Assembly (NCBI GenBank): GCA_964550375.1
Contig: CAZJYX010000004.1
Span: 96,501 to 160,500 of the forward strand
Length of the DNA stretch: 64,000 bases
Source: JAAYXS01 sp964550375
Lineage (GTDB): Bacteria; Planctomycetota; Phycisphaerae; UBA1845; Fen-1342
Reading direction: 5' to 3'
In this document: piece after piece, positions 9,505 through 25,176 of the stretch
Layout: each line of letters begins with the position of its first letter
Position numbering within the stretch: position 1 is the first letter of the stretch
Program-made: the position numbers and the translations under genes
Notes under the pieces: model-generated
Told to the model about the DNA's origin: nothing
What the model saw: only the letters and a program-made list of their open reading frames with translations
Databases searched by the model: none

Positions 9505-10509
9505 ATGGCCAAAACCCAACCCAGCCGACACCCACCCATCGTGGTGATCTTCGGCGACGAGCAGCACCAGAAATCCGTCGCCATGAGCCACGCGCTCGCG
9601 GCCCTGCTGCCCGTAGAGGCCGACCGGGCCATGGCACTCGTCACCCTTGATGGCACGCTCAGCGAGGACCAGGGCGGCCCCAGTTTCGGCCGCGTCGTCG
9701 ACGAGCTGATGACGCTCCCGCTCCTGGCCGATCGGCGCGTCGTCGTAGTACGCGACGCCGACCGCTTCATCTCCGCCGCCCGCGAACGCCTGGAGAAGTA
9801 CCTCACAGCCCCGGCTGCCACCGGCACGCTCGTGCTCGAATGCCGCAGCTTCCCCAAGACCACCCGGCTCTACAAAGCCGCCGCAGCTTGCGGTGGGCAG
9901 GTCCACGAGTGCAAGAAGCTGACCGGGCGGGCGCTGGCGGGCTTCGTCGTTGACGAGGTCCGGGCGCGCGGCAAGCGGATCGACCCCGCCACGGCCGACC
10001 GCCTGTGCGACCTGGTCGGGCAGGACCAAGGCGTTCTGGCCGCCGAGGTCGAGAAGCTCTGTCTTTATGCCGACACTCGGACGACCATCTCCGCCGAGGA
10101 TGTCGCCGCCCTGGTCGGCCAGAGCCGCGAAGAGAAGATATTCCGCGTGCTGGATGCCGCCGGACTGGGCCGCCTGCCCGAGGCGCTGAACCTCTGGCAC
10201 CAAGTCCTCAGCACGGACCCGGCGGCGGCGTTCAAGTCGGTCGGCGGCATCGCCTTCGTTCTGCGCCGGTGGCTCGACGCCCAGCAACAACGCGCCGCCG
10301 GCGTGCCCACCAGCGCCCTGGCACCCCGCCTGATGATGTGGGGCCGCGAGCGTGAGCTGGATACGCTCCTGGCGCGCCTGCCGGCCGCCCGCCTGCGCCA
10401 GTTGCTGGCCGAACTGGCGGATCTCGATGCACAAGCCAAGTCCGGCCTGCGGTCGATAGAACGAGGGGTGGAAGCACTGATGGTCCGAGTGGCCGCTCCC
10501 GCCACCTAG
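9505..10509 (+). CDS. holA: DNA polymerase III delta subunit
   Basis: 334 aa, the usual HolA length. Delta opens the beta sliding clamp within the clamp loader. Family signs are the PLLADRRVVVVRDAD block near 75-90, LERYL-like LEKYLTAPAATGTLVLEC, the LTGRALAGFVVDEVRARGK helix, and the collar-domain start EEKIFRVLDAAGLGRLPEAL near 210. It lies 21 bp after the TPR gene and 21 bp before a lipoprotein gene, all on the plus strand, so it is probably cotranscribed. The partner delta-prime subunit is also in this window (55219-56382). Confidence 0.93.
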   Translation: MAKTQPSRHPPIVVIFGDEQHQKSVAMSHALAALLPVEADRAMALVTLDGTLSEDQGGPSFGRVVDELMTLPLLADRRVVVVRDADRFISAARERLEKYLTAPAATGTLVLECRSFPKTTRLYKAAAACGGQVHECKKLTGRALAGFVVDEVRARGKRIDPATADRLCDLVGQDQGVLAAEVEKLCLYADTRTTISAEDVAALVGQSREEKIFRVLDAAGLGRLPEALNLWHQVLSTDPAAAFKSVGGIAFVLRRWLDAQQQRAAGVPTSALAPRLMMWGRERELDTLLARLPAARLRQLLAELADLDAQAKSGLRSIERGVEALMVRVAAPAT

Positions 10510-10530
10510 AGGACGCTTGCGGAGCCAGGC

Positions 10531-11817
10531 ATGGATGCCATGAGAATCGCAGCCTCAGTATGCGCAGCGCTTGCGCTGCCGTGGCTGAGCGGCTGCATAC
10601 CCCCATCAGCGCCGGCATATCAAATCCCGCAACTACATGCCGGTGCCGACGGTCGAACCCAGGCGGTCCTGCCGGCGGCGGACGAAGATCCGGCGGAAAA
10701 CGGCCCGGACGCCGACGAGGCGGACATCGACCGAGCCGTGCAGGGCTACATCCAGCGGATCGATGACGTGCAGCAGCGTCTGCGCCGCCCCGCGCCGGAT
10801 GAGTCAACGACCTGGAACAGCCAGTTCGTGCCGGTTACCGATCCATCTGGTATCCTAACGCCCGCCGGCGACCCATACGCCGCCGAACTGGACACCGAAC
10901 GCCCGGCCGTCGAGCCACCGACTGCCGGCATCCCGCAGCGCGAAGACGTCAGCATCCCGATTGAGACGCCCGCTGCTTCGGACGGATCCGATCTGCCTCC
11001 GAGAACCGCACCGCCCGCACTCGGCTCGGTCACGGTACGGGCCAATCCCGCCCTGTTGGCCGCTGCCCCGCCCGCTGCTGAGGTTGGCCCGGCCCGCGTC
11101 AATCAGGCAGCCACGGCCCGACGGGCCCCACTCTCGCTCGAACAGTTCCTGGAACAATGGGCCGTCGGTGCCGAAGAAAGCTCATTCCGCCGGCAACTTG
11201 ACCGGCGCCTGATGCAGGCCGTCGCCGGCGATTACGAGGCGGCCCGCGCGCCGCTGACAATGGTTTCCGACGAGCAGCACGCCATGGCCGGCCGTTTCGT
11301 CGAGGCCCTGATCGCCATCCGCGAGGCCCATGATGGCGACGCGTCCGTGACCCTCACACGGGTGCTGGATGAACTCGACCGCCTGGCGAATGACCTCCGG
11401 CCATTGAGCGACCTCCAGATTCCAGCGCTGACCATCTGCCAGGAGATTCGCGGCTTCGGCGACTACACCCCCATCCAGCCGCCGCACTTCATGGCCGGCC
11501 TCGAAAGCGAGTTTGTGCTCTACTGCGAAGTGCGCAACTTCGTCACGCAACAGGAGGAAGACGGCCTCTATGTGGCGCGGTTCGAGTTGCGGACGGCCAT
11601 ACTGGACGACGGCGGCCAGATCGTGCTGGAGATTCGCGACGCGGACGTCGTGGACCGCTGCCGACAGCAGCGTCAGGATTGCTTCATCCCGCGTCTGGTG
11701 CGCCTACCCGCCACACTTCCGGCCGGCGACTATGTGGCAAAAGTCACCGTCGTTGATAGACTGGGAGATAAGTTGGCCGAGAGCCGCGTGACCTTCCGAG
11801 TGCTCTCACGCTCGTAG
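10531..11817 (+). CDS. Predicted lipoprotein of unknown function
   Basis: 428 aa with a signal peptide ending in the lipobox LSGC (Cys22). A long low-complexity region rich in Pro, Ala and acidic residues (about 35-195) is followed by a folded part (QFLEQWAVGAEESSFRRQLD onwards) with helical then beta segments. The last 120 residues contain paired strands such as LESEFVLYCEVRNFVTQQEE and TLPAGDYVAKVTVVDRLGD. This looks like a planctomycete-type envelope protein. No known domain or catalytic motif was found. It belongs to the holA-phosphatase operon; the next gene starts 51 bp downstream. Confidence 0.8.
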   Translation: MDAMRIAASVCAALALPWLSGCIPPSAPAYQIPQLHAGADGRTQAVLPAADEDPAENGPDADEADIDRAVQGYIQRIDDVQQRLRRPAPDESTTWNSQFVPVTDPSGILTPAGDPYAAELDTERPAVEPPTAGIPQREDVSIPIETPAASDGSDLPPRTAPPALGSVTVRANPALLAAAPPAAEVGPARVNQAATARRAPLSLEQFLEQWAVGAEESSFRRQLDRRLMQAVAGDYEAARAPLTMVSDEQHAMAGRFVEALIAIREAHDGDASVTLTRVLDELDRLANDLRPLSDLQIPALTICQEIRGFGDYTPIQPPHFMAGLESEFVLYCEVRNFVTQQEEDGLYVARFELRTAILDDGGQIVLEIRDADVVDRCRQQRQDCFIPRLVRLPATLPAGDYVAKVTVVDRLGDKLAESRVTFRVLSRS

Positions 11818-11868
11818 CCACCCGCTCCGTCCACGTGTGTCAGTAGAACCAGGACTGAGGCCCCGTTC

Positions 11869-12411
11869 GTGAACATACCTCGGTTTCTGCGGCGGTTGCT
11901 CCGCGCCCCTTACGACGGTTTGCGCCATTTCGGCGTTGTGCAACCCGGCGCGCTCTATCGTTGCGGCCAGCCAACTCCGGCCGAATTGGCGGAATTGATC
12001 AAGCGCCACAGCCTGAAAACCGTGGTAAGCCTGCGCGGCACGCGCCAGGCCGATGATCCGGACGGCTGGGAGGTGGCCGAGCGCAACGCTTGTGAAGCGC
12101 ACGGGGCGCAGTTCGTCGCCCTGCCCTGTAACCACAAGAACCCCCCCACCCGCGAGCAGGTGGGCGCCTTCCTCGAGCTGACGCAGGATGCCGAGCGCCA
12201 GCCGGTCCTCGTACACTGCCGACTGGGCCAACAACGCACGCTGCTGTTCTGCGCCCTTTACCGCGTGCACGCCCAGGGTGTCTCGCCGGATGTAGCGCTG
12301 CGCGAAATGGACGAACTGGGCTTCAACGTGCGCCACCGCCGCCACCGTCGCCTCCTCGCGGCCTTCTACGAGTTCGCCCAAGACAACGGCAGCGGCGCCG
12401 CCCCGCGCTGA
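11869..12411 (+). CDS. Dual-specificity/tyrosine phosphatase family protein (copy 1)
   Basis: 180 aa with a GTG start; GAGG lies about 9 nt upstream. The protein tyrosine phosphatase loop is intact: VHCRLGQQRT with nucleophile Cys117 and Arg123. The preceding block (PYDGLRHFGVVQPGALYRCG) and TVVSLRG are typical of DUF442/DSP-like phosphatases. The same N-terminal block recurs in the protein encoded at 44196-44771, so the two are paralogues. Substrate (phosphotyrosine, phosphoinositide or RNA) is unknown. It ends the TPR-holA-lipoprotein operon and converges with ruvX. Confidence 0.85.
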   Translation: MNIPRFLRRLLRAPYDGLRHFGVVQPGALYRCGQPTPAELAELIKRHSLKTVVSLRGTRQADDPDGWEVAERNACEAHGAQFVALPCNHKNPPTREQVGAFLELTQDAERQPVLVHCRLGQQRTLLFCALYRVHAQGVSPDVALREMDELGFNVRHRRHRRLLAAFYEFAQDNGSGAAPR

Positions 12412-12437
12412 AGCCGACGGCCTCCGACCCGTCCAGC

Positions 12438-12451
12438 GCGCCGGCCGGCGC
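12438..12451. repeat. 14-bp perfect palindrome between convergent genes
   Basis: GCGCCGGCCGGCGC lies in the 50-bp gap between the phosphatase stop and the ruvX stop. It could form a short hairpin on either transcript and serve as a weak bidirectional terminator, but no T tract is present. Confidence 0.3.
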
Positions 12452-12462
12452 CCACATTCGCT

Positions 12463-12945
12463 TCAATTCGTGTTGGGCTGGTCCGCGGATTCCGGCGGCG
12501 GGCCTGGATCAACTGTCGGCGGTTCCCCCGGCTGGCGCGCGTCCAGGAAGGACTGGAGAATGACCTGCGCGGCAAGAGCATCACGCAGGCCCTTGCGTCG
12601 TGAGCGCCGCACGGAAGCCTGCTCCATGTAAATATCCGCTTGGTAACTACTTAGACGCTCGTCCCACAGCTCAACGTGGACCTGGCCGGCGCGGCGCAGG
12701 CGGTCGGCCAACGTCTGACATAAGCGACCCTGTGGCCCGATGCTGCCGTCCATGTTCATGGGCAGACCGACCACGACGCCGCTGACGTTGTGGTCGCGGG
12801 CCCACGACAGAATGGCCGCCGCGTCCTTGGGAGCACTTCCGGTCGCCGGCAGCGTATCCGTCGGAAAGGCAATGCGATGGTTCTGGTCGGCAATGGCCAC
12901 GCCGATTCGACGGGCACCGTAGTCGACGCTCATCCATTGGCCCAT
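12463..12945 (-). CDS. ruvX: Holliday junction resolvase-like protein RuvX/YqgF
   Basis: 160 aa. The RNase H-like fold is recognisable from VDYGARRIGVAIAD with catalytic Asp8, the VVVGLPMNMDGS loop, and LWDERLSSYQAD carrying the second acidic residue. The family acts in 16S rRNA 5' maturation and possibly junction resolution. The ATG at 12945 is chosen because GGAGG (12955-12959) lies 8 nt upstream; a GTG at 12954 would abut that site. It diverges from rpoB across a 304-bp gap containing two dyads. Confidence 0.9.
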   Translation of the reverse strand: MGQWMSVDYGARRIGVAIADQNHRIAFPTDTLPATGSAPKDAAAILSWARDHNVSGVVVGLPMNMDGSIGPQGRLCQTLADRLRRAGQVHVELWDERLSSYQADIYMEQASVRRSRRKGLRDALAAQVILQSFLDARQPGEPPTVDPGPPPESADQPNTN

Positions 12946-12974
12946 GTCGGGCACCTCCGTGCACAGACTGGCTC

Positions 12975-13022
12975 GGCAATTCCCTTGCCACGTGAAAAAA
13001 AATTATGGCAAAAGCCTTGCCA
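12975..13022. promoter_or_regulatory. Two GGCAA-N5-TTGCC dyads, sigma-54-like on both strands
   Basis: Dyad 1 is GGCAA(12975-12979)-N5-TTGCC(12985-12989). Dyad 2 is TGGCAA(13006-13011)-N5-TTGCCA(13017-13022). Their centres are 32 bp apart, three helical turns. The spacing also fits the sigma-54 consensus TGGCAC-N5-TTGC: dyad 2 has the GG and GC doublets in register on both strands, and dyad 1 does so on the minus strand. The site could therefore be a bidirectional RpoN promoter pair, a cooperative operator for an unknown dimeric regulator, or both. Confidence 0.5.
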
Positions 13023-13074
13023 AGGCTGAGCTTACGGGTAACATGGCTGGATTACGCGGCAAAGGTATGCGCTT

Positions 13075-13104
13075 TTGACCTCACGGCGCGAGACTGGCTA
13101 AAGC
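13075..13104 (+). promoter_or_regulatory. Candidate sigma-70 promoter of rpoB
   Basis: TTGACC at 13075-13080 and TAAAGC at 13099-13104 are 18 bp apart. The -35 is near consensus and the -10 is weak. The implied 5' leader would be about 140 nt. It sits between the dyads and rpoB. Confidence 0.35.
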
Positions 13105-13249
13105 AAGCAGCCGAAGGGCGCGGTTTCACGAGTGTTAACGCACGTGCAAGCGAGGATTCGGTTGCAGGGGCTCGTTCCCTCGATACACCCTCCGCTCGCA
13201 GTCTGCGCCAGTTTCTTCGTAAACCCGTAACCACGAAGGATAGCCGGTT

Positions 13250-17059
<3,810 letters not shown>

Positions 17060-17121
17060 CCCGGCCGGCTGAATCGGAACGGCCGGCCGCGCAGCGCCGC
17101 CGGTACTCTGGGAGCGTCGCA

Positions 17122-17682
17122 ATGCCCACCGTGCAATACGGCGACGGGACGGACACGAGCCCGCAGGAGCTGGCCGAGTTCTACCAGCGACTCAAGCACG
17201 ACATCGCCGCCCAGCCGGAGCAGCTCGGCAAGATGATGGACGGCAGCGCCGCGTTCGTGACGGCCCGCGTTGGCGGACGCCTGATCGGGCTGGCGCGCGG
17301 CGTCTGCGACGGGCTGCGCGGCTACCTGACGGAATGCAAGCTCGATCCCGGCTTTCAGGGGCCGGCGGCCGTCACGCGTACCGACGGCCGCATCGAGCAT
17401 GACACCGCCGGCATTGCCGAGGCCATGGCGTGCCGCGTGCTGGCGCGCATGTTCGCCGACGGCATTCGGCGCGTCGACGTGGTCGCCTGGGGCACCGAGG
17501 TCGATTTCCTGGAGGATCTCGGGTTTCGCAAGCAAGGAGGCCTGGTCGGAATGACGATGCGGGCGGACGACTGGCCCGGCAGCACCGGGGCACAACGCTC
17601 GTCAGCGACGCACGGCCGCAGCGGCGTGGCGGAGGACCGGCCCGGGCCGGCCGGATGTTCGCCACGGGACGCCGAGTCTTAA
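17122..17682 (+). CDS. GNAT-like N-acetyltransferase fold protein between rpoB and rpoC
   Basis: 186 aa. The central part follows a GNAT pattern: ARVGGRLIGLARGVCDGLRG (strands with a beta-bulge), TECKLDPGFQG, a helix EAMACRVLARMFADGIRRVDVVAWG, then VDFLEDLGFRKQGGLVGMTM, which matches the closing x-F-Y-x-x-x-G-F motif. The acetyl-CoA loop (usually Q/R-x-x-G-x-G/A) is interrupted by an insert (about residues 78-95), so activity is uncertain. The C-terminal 35 residues look disordered. It lies 62 bp after rpoB and 26 bp before rpoC on the same strand, so it is almost certainly cotranscribed with both. Whether it acts on polymerase or is a passenger is unknown. Confidence 0.65.
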   Translation: MPTVQYGDGTDTSPQELAEFYQRLKHDIAAQPEQLGKMMDGSAAFVTARVGGRLIGLARGVCDGLRGYLTECKLDPGFQGPAAVTRTDGRIEHDTAGIAEAMACRVLARMFADGIRRVDVVAWGTEVDFLEDLGFRKQGGLVGMTMRADDWPGSTGAQRSSATHGRSGVAEDRPGPAGCSPRDAES

Positions 17683-17708
17683 CACGTTAGCGCGAGGTAG
17701 TGCAGCCA

Positions 17709-22109
<4,401 letters not shown>

Positions 22110-22116
22110 CCGCCAA

Positions 22117-22131
22117 CGCGCCGCCGGCGCG
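22117..22131. terminator. Short hairpin after rpoC, possible terminator
   Basis: CGCGCC-gcc-GGCGCG forms a 6-bp stem with a 3-nt loop 8 nt past the rpoC stop, in the convergent gap before the secreted-protein gene. There is no T tract, so the assignment is weak. Confidence 0.3.
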
Positions 22132-22219
22132 ACCCGGATCCACCGCCCGGGCCGCGCCGGCCAGCGCTCACACTCCACCGGCGGGGGCGCCCTCGCAGCC
22201 CGTCCGCCGGCAGCGTCAA

Positions 22220-23794
22220 TCAACCACCGACCAGTATCTGGACAAACGGATCGATGTCGAACGCATTGACCAACCCGTCGCCGTTGGCGTCCGCGCTGAG
22301 TAGGTTGCAGTCCGGATAGGCCAGGGTGTAGCCGGCCGGATTCGTAAGCGCCAGAACGAACGGGTCGATGTCGAACGCGTTCACCAAGCCGTCGCAGTTG
22401 AGGTCACCCCGGAGGGCAGGCGTAACGACGACGCTGTCGATGGTGAGGCCCTCGGGGTCATCGCTCGTAATGACGCACCGAACCAGTCGCCCAAAGCCGG
22501 ACGTGGCATCGAGCGGCTCAATGCGGAACGAGTCCACGCCGCTCACCGGACCGTAACCGGGCAGAACAAAGTCATAGAAACCTTCGCAGCCCTGGAAGAC
22601 CCACACCGGATTGGACGTGGTGCCCTGGTTGAACCACTTCTCAATCTGCCCCGGCGGGCAGAGGTTAGTGAAGACGGGCTTCGGCCCGCCACTGAAGAAC
22701 GCGGTTCCATCCGGCGGCCCGAGGACTTCTCCAGACGGGCCGAACAGCGTCAGTATGAAACCCGCCGCGCCCAGCGACGAGAAATCCGCATCCAGTTCTT
22801 CCAGCGGTTCGAGCTCGTCGATCTGCGTGCGCGAGACGCGCTGCTCGTGGCCCTCGTCATCGTAAAGCTTCATGATGATGACGTGCCCGCGACAGCAGTT
22901 GCCCACCACCGACGTGACGCTGATCCCGCCGCCGTGCGGACCGACGTCGAACGCCACGCCGTCCTGTCCGCTGCTGCCGAGGTTGCCGACGAACAGCTTG
23001 TACTCGTCGGCCGCACAACCATCGGCGTCGTCACAGACTTCCGCAACTTGCGCCTGGCCCGTCCCCCAGGAATGCACGCCGAACGTCTGAAGGTGTGCTT
23101 CCTCGACAGTGAGCGCCGGGATACCGCTCGCCGTGATATCCATCGACGCGATCCCCGCCATGCCGGGCACGCCGCCCGGCAGCGTCGGGATGACAATGAC
23201 ACGCCCGTGTGGATCACCGGCAGTGTAGGGGCCGCTGGTGGCGCAAATCCACTGGATCCACAGCCAGCCATTGAACTCCCTGATTATGATGATCGGGGTG
23301 CTGCCATCTGCACAGTAGAAATTCGGCACCCACGGCCTGGCGACGATCGGCCCGCCGACAGTCTCGTCGAAGACGATCATGCCGGCGTCGTCGTATTCGA
23401 CCGTCCGGACCGCAACAGCGCCGCTGCCGGAGTAGTCGAAGATCAACGTGCCGGTGCCGTCGCCGTTGCTGACCACGTGGTGATTCCCGTAGATCAGCCC
23501 GTCCCAACCCTTGTGCCGATGCCGGAGCGTCGCCCCCGGCGTGGCCAGGAACGCCTCAACGTCGATCGCGGCCCCGCCGCCGAAGACCGAGTCCATACTG
23601 ATTTCAACCCCGTCCTCGCCGGAACCGCCGATTTCGCCCACATGCAGGCTGCGGCCGTCTGCGGGGCCTAACTGGGCATCCCCCAGGGCCTGGTGCAGCA
23701 GCCCGCTCACGTAAGCACTGCCCGGCTGGGCGACCGCAGCCCCGACCGCACACAGAACCGTCATAGAGACCGCCATAACAATTTGCCGTTTCAT
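22220..23794 (-). CDS. Secreted protein with C-terminal dockerin-like calcium repeats
   Basis: 524 aa. The ATG at 23794 has a strong GGAGGAA site 8 nt upstream and opens a signal peptide (MKRQIVMAVSMTVLCAVGAA). The central region is beta-rich with paired cysteines (FYCADGS, EVCDDADGCAADEYK) and no recognised enzyme motif. The last 65 residues carry two dockerin-type EF-hand loops, DLNCDGLVNAFDIDPFVLAL and DANGDGLVNAFDIDPFVQIL, the tail typical of planctomycete exported proteins. It is probably an extracellular or surface-attached protein. A TGC-TATTGT extended -10 at 23943-23951 (minus strand) is a possible promoter, giving a leader of about 145 nt. Confidence 0.85.
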   Translation of the reverse strand: MKRQIVMAVSMTVLCAVGAAVAQPGSAYVSGLLHQALGDAQLGPADGRSLHVGEIGGSGEDGVEISMDSVFGGGAAIDVEAFLATPGATLRHRHKGWDGLIYGNHHVVSNGDGTGTLIFDYSGSGAVAVRTVEYDDAGMIVFDETVGGPIVARPWVPNFYCADGSTPIIIIREFNGWLWIQWICATSGPYTAGDPHGRVIVIPTLPGGVPGMAGIASMDITASGIPALTVEEAHLQTFGVHSWGTGQAQVAEVCDDADGCAADEYKLFVGNLGSSGQDGVAFDVGPHGGGISVTSVVGNCCRGHVIIMKLYDDEGHEQRVSRTQIDELEPLEELDADFSSLGAAGFILTLFGPSGEVLGPPDGTAFFSGGPKPVFTNLCPPGQIEKWFNQGTTSNPVWVFQGCEGFYDFVLPGYGPVSGVDSFRIEPLDATSGFGRLVRCVITSDDPEGLTIDSVVVTPALRGDLNCDGLVNAFDIDPFVLALTNPAGYTLAYPDCNLLSADANGDGLVNAFDIDPFVQILVGG

Positions 23795-24616
23795 TGCCGT
23801 GTTCCTCCAAGCTGTCTCGCATCACAATCAGCTTCGGCGGCAAGGCATTCCTTCGGCTGTCAGCAGGCGTCCGGATCGACCACAAGCCGACGCGACACAA
23901 ACCTGCCCAGACAGCGCCCCGCGCACACCGAACTGCAATGAAACAATAGCACCATTTCAGTACGTTTTCTTCCCCGCCGCTATGCCACTATTTTTGGAAT
24001 CGACCGCCCACCCCGATATCCGACAACTCATATCGTCTGATTATCCTACCAAAGCTCATCGACGGCACGTGCCCGCCCGGCCCGCCGGCGCCTTCCCGTG
24101 GCGTCCCAACCCGCGCCCATTGCGACGACTCGCAGCGCATCTACTTCGAAGACCAACGCGCGCCTCTGGCGATTGACCCGCCCTGGCCCGAGGCGACCAA
24201 TACCGCGTCGGTTGCCCGCGACCAGCCCTCGCCGGTACACTCCCTAAAGGGCGCTGCCCGCACATTCGCGAAGCGGTTGACGCACCGAATCCTGTAGCGA
24301 GGGTACCAGGATGCCTGGCATTAGACGCCAACCCACTGCTGCTGATGCCGGTCTCACGGCGCGACACACCTGGGGCAGCCACGCCACCATGTCAACGGCT
24401 ATAAAGGATGACCACTGCCGTGTATGTCAACCCGGTGCTGTCGCGGCGGCTTCCCGGCCACAACCTGAACCGGCCGGTCAGAATCGCCCTGGCCGCAGCG
24501 GTTCCATCGGCGCCGGCGGTAGTTGCCGCCGTTCGCCACAAGTTCGTCACTTCGCGCCACCGGGGAACAACCACACCGCTCGCCGGGCGGGCGAGCACAA
24601 CCTAATGAGGTGCCCT
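23795..24616. other. Gene-poor 820-bp divergent interval
   Basis: No convincing gene is present; reading frames across it lack ribosome-binding sites and family-like composition. An AT-richer patch at about 23930-24050 contains the extended -10 (TGC-TATTGT, 23943-23951, minus) facing the secreted-protein gene. On the plus strand TATAAA at 24400-24405 and TTGACG at 24277-24282 are isolated half-promoters upstream of the stress-protein gene. The gap is long for this compact chromosome and may hold an unrecognised RNA or a decayed gene. Confidence 0.5.
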
Positions 24617-25087
24617 ATGCCACTGAAGCTCAGCCGCATCCTCTGGCCAACCGATTTCTCCGAGCTGTCACTGAACGGCGGACGCTACGCTCGCGCACTG
24701 GCCAAAGCCTTCGACGCCGAGTTGCACGTCATCCACGTCGCACGCCCGATCGTGGTGGCCGACTACTCGGTCATGCTCCCCGCAGCCGTCTCCCCACCCG
24801 GCTCCGAGCAGGAACTGCTGGATGGCTCTCGCCAGGGCCTGGCACGGCTCGTGGACGAGCAGTTCGCCGGAATGTCGCGCGTGCGGCAGGACGCTGCCAT
24901 CGGCGTCCCCTGGTCGGGCATCTGCGACTACGCCGCCAGGCACGAAATCGAGTTGATCGTCCTGGCTACGCACGGCCGCACGGGCCTCAAGCATGTCCTC
25001 ATCGGCAGCACGGCCGAACGCGTCGTGCAACACGCACCTTGCCCGGTCCTGACGGTCAAAAGCGACGAGCAGGGCTTCGTCGAGTGA
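24617..25087 (+). CDS. Universal stress protein (UspA family)
   Basis: 156 aa, one Usp domain. It begins MPLKLSRILWPTDFSELS, the usual family opening, and carries the nucleotide-binding motif as THGRTGLKHVLIGS near residues 121-134; the first Gly of the G-2x-G-9x-G-S pattern is Ala. It is therefore likely an ATP-binding type or a close variant. The ATG at 24617 follows TGAGGTG; an in-frame ATG at 24605 lies inside that site and is less likely. It stands alone after a long gene-poor interval. Confidence 0.92.
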   Translation: MPLKLSRILWPTDFSELSLNGGRYARALAKAFDAELHVIHVARPIVVADYSVMLPAAVSPPGSEQELLDGSRQGLARLVDEQFAGMSRVRQDAAIGVPWSGICDYAARHEIELIVLATHGRTGLKHVLIGSTAERVVQHAPCPVLTVKSDEQGFVE

Positions 25088-25176
25088 CCGCTCTGCAAGC
25101 TGTAAGTGGCCGGCGGCGTCCGGCTTGCGCTCGACGAACTGCCGTGGACTGCGCCCGGCGCCAACGGAGTTGATGC

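Larger units (their letters stand above)
12946..13249. other. ruvX-rpoB divergent control region
   Basis: About 300 bp without a gene. It holds the two GGCAA-N5-TTGCC dyads at 12975-13022, an A-rich tract at 12995-13002 and a candidate sigma-70 promoter at 13075-13104. The sequence is clearly less GC-rich than its surroundings. No small ORF with a ribosome-binding site was found. The expected rplK-rplA-rplJ-rplL genes are not upstream of rpoB. Confidence 0.8.
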
